From: Acidobacteriota bacterium
GTDB lineage: Bacteria; Acidobacteriota; Terriglobia; Terriglobales; Acidobacteriaceae
Direction of reading: 5' to 3'
Length of the DNA stretch: 7,158 nt
Assembly (NCBI GenBank): GCA_021851625.1
Contig: JAJZCX010000074.1
Span: 1-7,158, forward strand
Under the pieces are notes generated by a model. It was not told the DNA's origin. It did not search any database and saw only the letters and a list, made by a program, of their open reading frames with translations. The translations under genes were made by a program, and so were the position numbers. Below, piece after piece: positions 1 through 5,842 of this stretch (within the stretch, counting starts at the first letter, position 1; each line of letters begins with the position of its first letter).

Positions 1-4
1 GCAC

Positions 5-11
5 AAGGAGG
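5..11 (+). promoter_or_regulatory. Shine-Dalgarno site of the first gene
   Basis: AAGGAGG lies 8 nt before the GTG at 20. This near-perfect ribosome binding site is what fixes the GTG start of the secreted VirB10-like protein, because no other start codon has a comparable site. Confidence 0.8.
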
Positions 12-19
12 AACCAGCC

Positions 20-874
20 GTGCAACGCAACGCAATTTTCTCGCTGGCCATAGCGGCCATGCTGACATGGACAGCGCAAGGGCAGACGGCCAAGCCCAGT
101 CCGTATGAGGGCGTCTCGCAGCCTGCGGCCAACGATTCGATTGAAGCCAATGACGGCGCGGCCAGCAATCCTGCGTCGAGCAGCGCGCAGGCGCAGAAGC
201 CTGTGGCCAGTGCGCCAACACAGCGCGCCAGTTCCTCCCCGACCTTTGCCGTGCGCCCAGTGCAGCCGCAGGCGGATGCGGACTCGCAAGTGGTGACCGA
301 GGTGCTTGCCAAGCCGAATGAGTTGCCGGAGGGAACGGTGCTGCGCGTGCTGCTCGATCAAGAGCTATCGACACTGGGCACGCAGCCGGGGTCGATGTTC
401 TCTGGCCGCATGTTGGAGAATGTGACCAAGGATGGCCACGTGGTGATTCCCATGGGTGCGACGGTGATGGGGCGCGTGGTTTCTGTGACGCAGGGCAAGC
501 GCTTCCACGGGCCGGCTAGCATTCGTCTGCGCCCGGATGAAGTGGATTTGCCGAATGGTACGCGCTTCCTGATGCACGCTGAGGTCTACGACATGAGCGC
601 GCGCAAAAATGCCAAAACCGATGACGAAGGCAACATCACCACCAAGGATCACACGGAGAAGACCGTGGTCGAGGGCGCAGTGGCCACTGGCGGCAGCGCG
701 GCAACCGGTGCGATGGTGGGCGGCGTGCCGGGGGCCATTGTGGGTGCGGCCATTGGCGTCAGCCTGACCACGGCGCATTGGCTCTTTGAGAATCGCCAGG
801 CGATTTTGCCGAAAAACTCCGAGTTGGATTTGGGACTGACTGCGCCAATGTCGCTGGTGCCAATGCACGATTGA
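20..874 (+). CDS. Secreted TrbI/VirB10-like protein with Gly-rich hydrophobic segment
   Basis: A 284-residue protein starting at GTG behind a strong ribosome binding site. Residues 1-21 look like a signal peptide (basic start, hydrophobic IFSLAIAAMLTW, likely cut after AQG), so export to the periplasm or outer envelope is expected. Residues 22-95 are a low-complexity Ala/Pro/Ser/Gln linker. Residues about 102-192 (from LPEGTVLRVLLDQELST through VVIPMGATVMGRVV to FLMHAEVYDMS) resemble the beta-rich C-terminal region of TrbI/VirB10 proteins. Residues 219-250 are a Gly/Ala-rich hydrophobic stretch of glycine-zipper type that could insert in or lie on a membrane. The end, LPKNSELDLGLTAPMSL, resembles another short strand of the same fold. 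No other type IV secretion gene is visible, so a conjugation role is not supported. I recall acidobacterial genomes carrying stand-alone proteins of this kind with unknown function. Family assignment is by eye and moderate; the coding call is firm. Confidence 0.8.
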   Translation: MQRNAIFSLAIAAMLTWTAQGQTAKPSPYEGVSQPAANDSIEANDGAASNPASSSAQAQKPVASAPTQRASSSPTFAVRPVQPQADADSQVVTEVLAKPNELPEGTVLRVLLDQELSTLGTQPGSMFSGRMLENVTKDGHVVIPMGATVMGRVVSVTQGKRFHGPASIRLRPDEVDLPNGTRFLMHAEVYDMSARKNAKTDDEGNITTKDHTEKTVVEGAVATGGSAATGAMVGGVPGAIVGAAIGVSLTTAHWLFENRQAILPKNSELDLGLTAPMSLVPMHD

Positions 875-883
875 TGCGGATGG

Positions 884-1127
884 AACCACAGATTCCTTCC
901 CTCGGCTACGCTCGGACAGGCTCACTCTTGCTCGGAATGACAATGTGTTTGTGGTGCGATGATTTCTTTCGGAAGGACAGAGTGTTTGCAGTGTGGGAAT
1001 TTCCACTCTGCGATGAGTCATTCTGAGCGCGGCGAAGAATCCAGAGGGTGAAGGCTGAATCGATGCAGCCAGTATTCTCTGGATTCTTCACTGCGTCCGC
1101 CTTCGCGGACTCCGTTCAGAATGACTC
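884..1127 (+). repeat. Composite palindromic repeat, copy A (lacks right outer arm)
   Basis: Parts in order: outer forward arm 884-943 (AACCACAGATTCC to CGGAATGACAA); spacer about 944-1014 with the conserved GATTTCTTTCGGAAGGACA at 961-979; reverse arm 1015-1046 (GAGTCATTCTGAG to AATCCAGAG); loop 1047-1076 holding a small GGCTG/CAGCC hairpin; forward arm 1077-1127 (CTCTGGATTC to CAGAATGACTC). The arms at 1015-1046 and 1077-1127 are inverted copies of each other, except that the second carries an inner hairpin GTCCGC-CTTC-GCGGAC. The right outer arm (GTCATCCCGACC to ATCTGCGGTT) seen in the other copies is absent. The copy starts 9 nt after the stop of the upstream gene. Open frames across it on both strands are chance translations. 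Confidence 0.9.
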
Positions 1128-1133
1128 GATACG

Positions 1134-1169
1134 GGCGAGGAATTTTTCCAAACAGGCGAGAATTTTTCC
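1134..1169 (+). repeat. Short tandem direct repeat, period 21 nt
   Basis: GGCGAGGAATTTTTCC at 1134-1149 is followed by GGCGAGAATTTTTCC at 1155-1169, differing by one G. It sits between the right edge of repeat copy A and the purMN terminator. No function can be assigned; it may be a scar of the event that cut the repeat short. Confidence 0.6.
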
Positions 1170-1177
1170 CAGAATAG

Positions 1178-1218
1178 AAACAACCCAGCCTGCGCTCATC
1201 GCGCAGGCTGGGTTGTTT
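1178..1218 (-). terminator. Rho-independent terminator of the purM-purN operon
   Basis: A perfect 18-bp inverted repeat (1178-1195 with 1201-1218, core CAACCCAGCCTGCGC) closes on a 5-nt loop. Read leftward it lies 12 nt past the purN stop and ends in a T-rich tract (GTTTCTATTCT). Read rightward it ends in GTTTT, so it may also stop transcripts from the gene at the left. The convergent arrangement of the two flanking genes fits a bidirectional terminator. Confidence 0.85.
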
Positions 1219-1230
1219 TCGGAGTGCAGC

Positions 1231-1851
1231 TTACTTGGCGCTGACGCCGACGCGCGGCACATAACAGCGTCCGCGAATTTCATAATCGCCGCTGAGGACG
1301 CGGGCGATGGCCTCTGGATAGGCTGAGTGCTCTTCGTGCAGAATGCGCGCGGAGAGGGTTTCCTCTGTGTCGCCATCGAGGACGGGAACGCTGCGCTGTA
1401 CGATGATGCAGCCGTGGTCGAGTTGCTCATCAACAAAGTGGACGGTGGTTCCCGCCACGCGCACGCCATAATCCAACGCCTGTTGTTGCGGGTGCAGGCC
1501 GGGGAAGGCGGGCAGTAGCGACGGGTGCATGTTGATGATGCGCTGCGGAAAAGCGTTGATGAAGGTCGGAGTGACGACACGCAGATACCCGGCGAGGCAG
1601 ACCAGATCGACTTTGTATTCACGCAGGCGTGCGACCATGTCGGCATCATGCTCTTCGCGGATGCGGCCCTTGCTGGGGATCACGTGAGCGGGGATGCCGC
1701 GCTCCTTGGCGCGATCGAGGCCCGCAACACCGGGGTTATTGCAGAGAACGACGGCGACCTCTGCATTGCGCAGAGTGCCGTTGGCGATTGCGTCGGCAAT
1801 GGCCACAAAGTTGGAGCCGCGTCCAGAGATGAGGATGCCAAGTCGAATCAT
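1231..1851 (-). CDS. purN: Phosphoribosylglycinamide formyltransferase (GAR transformylase)
   Basis: A 206-residue cytoplasmic enzyme that transfers a formyl group from 10-formyltetrahydrofolate to GAR, the third step of de novo IMP synthesis. The N-terminal ILISGRGSN (6-14) is the phosphate-binding start of the Rossmann-like domain. The family signature NMHPSLLPAFPGLH spans 107-120. The catalytic triad known from E. coli PurN corresponds to Asn107, His109 and Asp145 (the latter in DEQLDHG), all present. The C-terminal GDTEETLSARILHEEHSAYP is also typical, and length matches the family. The ATG is preceded by AAGGA with 6 nt spacing (1858-1862 on the plus strand). The gene follows purM after 47 nt in the same direction and ends just before a strong terminator, so the two are most likely co-transcribed. 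Nothing is missing or broken. Confidence 0.97.
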   Translation of the reverse strand: MIRLGILISGRGSNFVAIADAIANGTLRNAEVAVVLCNNPGVAGLDRAKERGIPAHVIPSKGRIREEHDADMVARLREYKVDLVCLAGYLRVVTPTFINAFPQRIINMHPSLLPAFPGLHPQQQALDYGVRVAGTTVHFVDEQLDHGCIIVQRSVPVLDGDTEETLSARILHEEHSAYPEAIARVLSGDYEIRGRCYVPRVGVSAK

Positions 1852-1898
1852 GCAATTTCCTTGAGGATTTCCGTGCGGAGTGCGCAGGGCAATCCGGG

Positions 1899-2957
1899 CT
1901 ACACGTAGAGTACTTTGCGCTCGCCCTTCACAATCTTTCCTATCACAAAATGGTGTTCACTGGCACGGTCAAGCAGCGACTTTGCCTTCTTGTACTTGTC
2001 TGCGGGAATGACGCAGATGAGGCCGATGCCCATGTTGAAGGTGCGGTACATCTCCTCTTGCGAAACATTGCCGAGCTTTTGCAGATGCTCAAAAACGGGC
2101 AACACCTTCCAGCTTCCGAGTTCGATGGAGGCGGAGAGATTTTTCGGCAGAATACGCGGCAGATTTTCCGTGATGCCGCCGCCGGTGATGTGCGCCATGC
2201 CCGCGACCAGGTCCGCAGCGGTGAGCTTGCGGATGAGATTCAGATAGCTGCGGTGGGTCTTCATCAGCGCCACGCCCGCCTTTTCCTTCAGATCGTTGAC
2301 GTAGTGTTCAGGAGCGTAGCGGGCCACGTCAAAGAAGAGCTTGCGAGCCAGCGAGTAGCCGTTGGTGTGCAGGCCGGTGGAGGGCAGGCCAACGAGAATA
2401 TCGCCAGCGTGGATGTCTGCGCCGGTGATGAGTTTTTCGCGTTCGACGACACCAACGATGAAGCCAGCCAGATCGTACTCGCCATCGCGGTAGAAGCCGG
2501 GCATCTGCGCGGTTTCGCCGCCGATCAAGGCGCAGCCGTTGGCGCGGCAGCCATCGGCTAGGCCGCTGACAACTTTTTCTGCAACTTCAGGATCCAGCTT
2601 GCCGGTGGCCAAGTAATCCAAAAAAAAGAGCGGCGTTGCACCCTGCACGGCAATGTCATTGACGCAGTGGTTGACCAGATCAAGGCCGACTGTGTTGTGC
2701 ACGTTCAGGTCAAAGGCCAGCTTGAGCTTGGTACCGACGCCGTCGGCGCTCGATACGAGCACAGGATTTTTGTGGCGCTCCGTGTCCAGCTTGAAGAGGC
2801 CGCCGAAGCCGCCGATTTCACCGAGCACGTGCTTGGTAAAGGTGCGCTGGGCCAGATATTTGATGCGCTGCTTGGTCTTGTCCCCAGAGGAAATGTCCAC
2901 GCCAGCATCGGCGTAGGTGATCGAGGGAGTTTTTTTCTGCGCTGGGGTGCTGGGCAC
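1899..2957 (-). CDS. purM: Phosphoribosylformylglycinamidine cyclo-ligase (AIR synthetase)
   Basis: A 352-residue cytoplasmic ATP-dependent enzyme closing FGAM into aminoimidazole ribonucleotide, the fifth step of purine synthesis. Recognisable blocks in order: SITYADAGVDI (12-22); SSADGVGTKLKLAF (69-82), the nucleotide-binding signature; NHCVNDIAVQGATPLFFLDY (96-115); GGETAQMPGFY (146-156); STGLHTNGYSL (193-203); AHITGGGITENLPRILP (255-271); YRTFNMGIGL (304-313). All match full-length PurM, with usual length. The start is GTG at 2957; it adds about 11 residues before the conserved block, and the ribosome binding site is weak (GGACGGATC), so the exact start is less sure than the identity. A T8 run encodes Phe-Phe-Leu at 111-113. 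First gene of purM-purN; a tandem block of repeats begins about 180 bp upstream. Confidence 0.97.
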   Translation of the reverse strand: MPSTPAQKKTPSITYADAGVDISSGDKTKQRIKYLAQRTFTKHVLGEIGGFGGLFKLDTERHKNPVLVSSADGVGTKLKLAFDLNVHNTVGLDLVNHCVNDIAVQGATPLFFLDYLATGKLDPEVAEKVVSGLADGCRANGCALIGGETAQMPGFYRDGEYDLAGFIVGVVEREKLITGADIHAGDILVGLPSTGLHTNGYSLARKLFFDVARYAPEHYVNDLKEKAGVALMKTHRSYLNLIRKLTAADLVAGMAHITGGGITENLPRILPKNLSASIELGSWKVLPVFEHLQKLGNVSQEEMYRTFNMGIGLICVIPADKYKKAKSLLDRASEHHFVIGKIVKGERKVLYV

Positions 2958-3053
2958 GATCCGTCCGTTCCGAAATAGACTCCGGCAGAGGCGACTGACA
3001 GCCTGGCTTGGCCCTGCGGACTGCGGTGCAAGGCATGGCTGCCGGGAAGGATT

Positions 3054-3062
3054 AGTTTATCA
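3054..3062 (-). promoter_or_regulatory. Candidate extended -10 promoter for purM-purN
   Basis: On the minus strand the sequence reads TGATAAACT, an extended -10 element (TGn plus TAAACT). It would give a leader of about 90 nt before the purM GTG. No good -35 hexamer stands 16-18 nt upstream (CACGTC), so the call relies on the extended motif alone. The rest of 2958-3135 shows no clear operator or riboswitch. Confidence 0.3.
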
Positions 3063-3135
3063 CTTGCGTGCGGGCAGACGTGTTGCATCCCGAAAGCGGC
3101 TTGCATGGGGCACCCGGAGACTGCTGGTACTGCGC

Positions 3136-3460
3136 AACCGCAGATTCCTTCCCTCGGCTACGCTCGGGACAGGCTCACTTGCGCTGCGCTCCGCTCGGAA
3201 TGACAAGGTACTCTTGGTGCGATGATTTCTTTCGGAAGGACAGAGTGTTTGTGGGGTGGGAATTTCTACTCTGCGACGAGTCATTCTGAGCGCAGCGAAG
3301 AATCCAGAGTACGACCGCTGAATCGATGCAGCCAGTATCCTCTGGATTCTTCACTGCGTCCGCATGCGCGGACTCCGTTCAGAATGACACTGCGTGTTCG
3401 AGGACTTGTCATCCCGACCGAAGTCCGCCGCAGGCGGACGCAGTGGAGGGATCTGCGGTT
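3136..3460 (+). repeat. Composite palindromic repeat, copy B (complete)
   Basis: All parts are present: outer forward arm 3136-3206 (AACCGCAGATTCC to CGGAATGACAA, the long variant with CTCGGCTACGCTCGGGACAG); spacer with GATTTCTTTCGGAAGGACA at 3224-3242 and a CAGAGT/ACTCTG inverted pair; inner reverse arm 3278-3309; loop with a weakened GCTG/CAGC hairpin; inner forward arm 3340-3388 with inner hairpin GTCCGC-ATGC-GCGGAC; outer reverse arm 3406-3460 (TTGTCATCCCGACC to ATCTGCGGTT) with hairpin GTCCGCC-GCA-GGCGGAC. The outer ends AACCGCAGATTCC and GGGATCTGCGGTT are near-perfect inverted repeats. Lies upstream of purM, followed by the 18-nt linker 3461-3478. Confidence 0.92.
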
Positions 3461-3836
3461 TCTTCTTCCATATAACCGACCACAGATTCCTCGACTGCGC
3501 TGCGCTCGCTCGGAATGACAAGGTGTTTTTGGTGCGATGATTTCTTTCGGAAGGACAGAGTGTTTGTGGGGTGGGAATTTCTACTCTGCGACGAGTCATT
3601 CTGAGCGCAGCGAAGAATCCAGAGGGCGAAGGCTGAATCGATGCGGCCAGTATTCTCTGGATTCTTCACTGCGTCCGCATGCGCGGACTCCGTTCAGAAT
3701 GACTCGTTGCATTTGAGGGTTTGTCATCCCGACCGAAGTCCGCCGCAGGCGGACGCAGTGGAGGGATCTGCGGTTTCTTCTTCCATATAACCGACCACAG
3801 ATTCCTCGACTGCGCTGCGCTCGCTCGGAAGGACAA
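3207..3836 (+). repeat. Tandem duplication, two units of 315 bp
   Basis: Unit 3207-3521 and unit 3522-3836 have the same length and align without visible gaps; equivalent landmarks (inner arm starts 3278/3593, outer reverse arm 3406/3721, next forward arm 3479/3794) are all exactly 315 nt apart. An 18-nt linker, TCTTCTTCCATATAACCG, occurs after each outer reverse arm (3461-3478 and 3776-3793) and is not seen at copies A or D, so the duplication happened in place and included it. The units differ by scattered substitutions. Confidence 0.9.
3479..3775 (+). repeat. Composite palindromic repeat, copy C (complete)
   Basis: Forward outer arm 3479-3521 is the short variant (ACCACAGATTCCTCGACTGC to CGGAATGACAA). 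Then follow the spacer, inner reverse arm 3593-3624, loop with GGCTG/CGGCC hairpin (a G-T wobble replaces the A-T pair found in copies A and D), inner forward arm 3655-3705 and outer reverse arm 3721-3775. Otherwise the architecture equals copy B, of which it is the tandem partner. Confidence 0.9.
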
Positions 3837-3852
3837 GGGGTTGTGGTGCGAG
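3794..3852 (+). repeat. Truncated start of a third tandem repeat copy
   Basis: A short-variant forward arm (3794-3836) nearly identical to that of copy C, with GGAATGACAA changed to GGAAGGACAA, followed by only the first bases of the spacer (TTGTGGTGCGA). Similarity stops around 3852, 9 nt before the end of the neighbouring minus-strand gene. Confidence 0.8.
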
Positions 3853-3861
3853 CACCGAAGT

Positions 3862-4371
3862 TCATTCGTGCAGGAAACGGTCTGCGCAGGAGGGGGGCGG
3901 TGCAGGGCAGACGGTGTAGCTTCCGAAAAGGCTGCGGCGGGCGCGGGCCACGCAGCGATAGAGGCCATCGCGCAGCGGACGGGGAATCCATTGCAAGAGA
4001 TGTGCGCAGCGTGCCCATCCGCCGCCGAGTAAATGCAGCGATTGCAAAATTGCATCGGAGCGTAGGTGCAGCGATTCGCTGGGTGTGTCCAGTGATTGAA
4101 TCAATACGACAGATTGAACGGACACGGCGGGGTTGGGCGCGTGCGTGTCGATGCCGTGCCGAGCGAGCGTCCTCTGCGCCAGCGGACCTTGCAGCGAAGC
4201 AAACCGCAGCAGGGCGCGACGGTCGCGGCGCAACAGAAAACGCACGCAGCCATGGCAGAGCGGGCAGAGTCCGTCATACAAGAGAACGGCGTGGCCGAAG
4301 ATTGGCGGCGCGTGGCCGGGGAGGGGTATCGTCGGCGAGTGTGGATCGGACTGCGTGGGGTGGGTGCGCAT
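3862..4371 (-). CDS. DCC family (DUF393) thiol-disulfide oxidoreductase-like protein
   Basis: A 169-residue protein with the family signature VLLYDGLCPLCHGCVRFL (29-46), the D-x-x-C-x-x-C motif after which the DCC family is named; Asp33, Cys36 and Cys39 are the expected redox residues. The following RRALLRFASLQGP and the C-terminal block GLYRCVARARRSLFGSYTVCPAPPPS (136-161) also match the family, which usually spans 110-150 residues. Role presumed thiol-disulfide exchange, substrate unknown; no signal peptide, so probably cytoplasmic. I place the start at the ATG at 4371, preceded by GGGAG four nt upstream; a GTG 48 nt further out (4419) lacks a ribosome binding site and would add a basic tail overlapping the likely promoter. 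Transcribed divergently from hemL. The N-terminal 25 residues are Pro/His-rich and not conserved. Repeats begin 9 nt past its stop. Confidence 0.85.
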   Translation of the reverse strand: MRTHPTQSDPHSPTIPLPGHAPPIFGHAVLLYDGLCPLCHGCVRFLLRRDRRALLRFASLQGPLAQRTLARHGIDTHAPNPAVSVQSVVLIQSLDTPSESLHLRSDAILQSLHLLGGGWARCAHLLQWIPRPLRDGLYRCVARARRSLFGSYTVCPAPPPSCADRFLHE

Positions 4372-4420
4372 GGTGCTCCCAGGAATGCGGCGCAGGCGCA
4401 GCCGCGTGCTGCTCTGCACC

Positions 4421-4432
4421 TATACTTATATT
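4421..4432. promoter_or_regulatory. AT-rich divergent promoter core between the DCC gene and hemL
   Basis: TATACTTATATT is an AT island in an otherwise very GC-rich 63-bp gap (4372-4434). TATACT (4421-4426) is a good -10 hexamer for hemL, with 8 nt between it and the ATG at 4435, so the transcript would start at or next to the start codon. The inner TATACTTATA is an inverted repeat broken only at its centre, so the opposite strand offers TATAAG/TATAAGTATA for the DCC gene with a leader of about 45 nt. No convincing -35 box is seen in either direction. Confidence 0.5.
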
Positions 4433-4434
4433 CG

Positions 4435-5787
4435 ATGTCAGCACAGAAGCCGATGGATTCCTCGTCTACGAACGCGCCCACTGAGCGTGTTTTGCCGCGT
4501 TCACACCAGTTGCAACAGCGCGCGGAGCAGTTCTTTCCCGGTGGGGTCAACTCGCCCGTGCGAGCCTTTGGCGCGGTGGGCGGCCATCCGCCGTTTGTGG
4601 AGCGGGCGCAGGGCGCGCACGTTTGGGACGCCGACGGCAACCAATATGTGGACTATGTTGGCTCCTGGGGGCCGATGATTTTGGGCCACGCCGCGCCGCA
4701 GGTGGTCGAGGCCGTGCAGCAGGCGGCCCGTCGCAGCGCGAGCTTTGGCGCATCGACGGCCAGCGAGGCGGAACTGGCGGCGCTAGTGCAGCGCGCCTTT
4801 CCGTCGATGGAGCGGATGCGCTTTGTCAGTTCGGGCACGGAGGCGACGATGTCGGCCCTTCGGCTGGCGCGTGCGTTTACGGGCAGAAAGTTCGTCATCA
4901 AATTTGAAGGCTGCTACCACGGCCATGCCGATGCGCTGCTGGTGAAGGCGGGTTCCGGCGTGGCGACCTTTGGGATTCCTGGCTCCGCAGGCGTGTTGGA
5001 GGAGACGGCGCAGTTCACGCTGGCGCTGCCGTTCAACGATGTTGCGGCGGTCGAGGCGGCCTTTGCGCGACACCAGGGCGAGATCGCCTGCGTGATCGTG
5101 GAGCCGGTGGTGGGCAATGCGGGCTGCATCGCGCCGGCGGAGGGATACTTGCAGGCGCTGCGCACGTTGACGGCGCAGGCGGGCGCGGTGTTGATCTTCG
5201 ATGAGGTGATGACTGGCTTTCGCGTGGCGTTGGGTGGAGCGCAGGAGCGCTATGGTATTCAGCCGGATTTGACCTGCCTGGGCAAGATTCTTGGCGGCGG
5301 CCTGCCGTGCGCGGCCTTTGGCGGACGCAGAGAGATTGTCGAAATGTTGGCACCGCTGGGGCCGGTGTATCAGGCGGGCACGCTGAGCGGCAATCCGCTG
5401 GCCATGGCGGCGGGCATCGCCACGGTGGGACATTTGATCGAGCAGCGCGCGCAGATTTATGCGCAACTGGAGCAGACGGCGGCGGCGATTGCCGATGGCG
5501 TGGCGCAGGCCGCAGCGCAGGCAGGCGTGGCGCTCACGACGAATCGCGTGGGCAGCATGTTCACTTGGTTCTTGCAGCCGGGGCCGGTCGTGGACTATGC
5601 CAGCGCGGCGTGCTCCGACACGAGGGCCTTTGCGGCGCTGCATCGCGCAATGCTGGAGCAGGGTGTGTGGCTGCCGCCCTCGCAATTTGAAGCGGCGTTT
5701 GTGAGCACGGCGCACACGGCGCTGGATGTGGCCGCAACGGTTGCCGCGGCGCGCGCGGCCTTTGCAGGGATGCGAGCGGCTGGATAA
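4435..5787 (+). CDS. hemL: Glutamate-1-semialdehyde 2,1-aminomutase
   Basis: A 450-residue PLP enzyme of aminotransferase fold type I that converts glutamate-1-semialdehyde to 5-aminolevulinate, the last step of the C5 route to heme and other tetrapyrroles; cytoplasmic, dimeric in the family. Signatures: FFPGGVNSPVRAF (33-45); YVDYVGSWGPMILGH (71-85); SSGTEATMSALRLAR (132-146), PLP phosphate contact; FEGCYHGHAD (157-166); IFDEVMTGFR (254-263) with Asp256 for the pyridine nitrogen; CLGKILGGGLP (281-291) with Lys284 as Schiff-base lysine; YQAGTLSGNPLAMAA (312-326). Complete and slightly longer than the usual 425-430 through N-terminal Ser/Thr-rich residues. The frame is open back to 4096, but that part is antisense to the DCC gene and not family-like. 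Start could be ATG 4435 (no ribosome binding site, possibly leaderless) or ATG 4453 (weak AGAAG upstream). The partner gene hemA is not in the window. Confidence 0.97.
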   Translation: MSAQKPMDSSSTNAPTERVLPRSHQLQQRAEQFFPGGVNSPVRAFGAVGGHPPFVERAQGAHVWDADGNQYVDYVGSWGPMILGHAAPQVVEAVQQAARRSASFGASTASEAELAALVQRAFPSMERMRFVSSGTEATMSALRLARAFTGRKFVIKFEGCYHGHADALLVKAGSGVATFGIPGSAGVLEETAQFTLALPFNDVAAVEAAFARHQGEIACVIVEPVVGNAGCIAPAEGYLQALRTLTAQAGAVLIFDEVMTGFRVALGGAQERYGIQPDLTCLGKILGGGLPCAAFGGRREIVEMLAPLGPVYQAGTLSGNPLAMAAGIATVGHLIEQRAQIYAQLEQTAAAIADGVAQAAAQAGVALTTNRVGSMFTWFLQPGPVVDYASAACSDTRAFAALHRAMLEQGVWLPPSQFEAAFVSTAHTALDVAATVAAARAAFAGMRAAG

Positions 5788-5842
5788 TTCTTGTCACTGT
5801 GGTTTGTGGAGATATCGCAGTATCTGTGCGCATGGAAAAGTG

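Noticed and set aside
365..1021. 218-codon minus-strand open frame across the first gene and repeat A
   Set aside because: It is antisense to the VirB10-like protein and then runs through the repeat; the composition is that of a shadow frame.
2958..3135. Purine riboswitch or PurR-type operator upstream of purM
   Set aside because: I found no purine-riboswitch core or palindromic operator in this stretch; only a weak extended -10 element is visible.
3136..3852. CRISPR array
   Set aside because: The tandem units are 315 bp with long inverted arms and near-identical spacers, not short repeats with unique spacers, and no cas gene is present.
3060..4055. Several open frames in the repeat block (for example 3222-3518 plus, 3596-4018 minus)
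   Set aside because: The same peptide fragments (SERSEESR, FRKKSSH, MKNPENTG) recur in different copies because the DNA repeats; they have no independent start signals and frames shift between copies.
4096..4434. Open frame extending hemL 113 codons upstream
   Set aside because: It is antisense to the DCC gene, its residues are not HemL-like, and the conserved protein begins only after 4435.
4783..5715. 310-codon open frame on the minus strand inside hemL
   Set aside because: Arg/His-rich shadow translation typical of the antisense of a GC-rich gene; the hemL frame is unmistakable.
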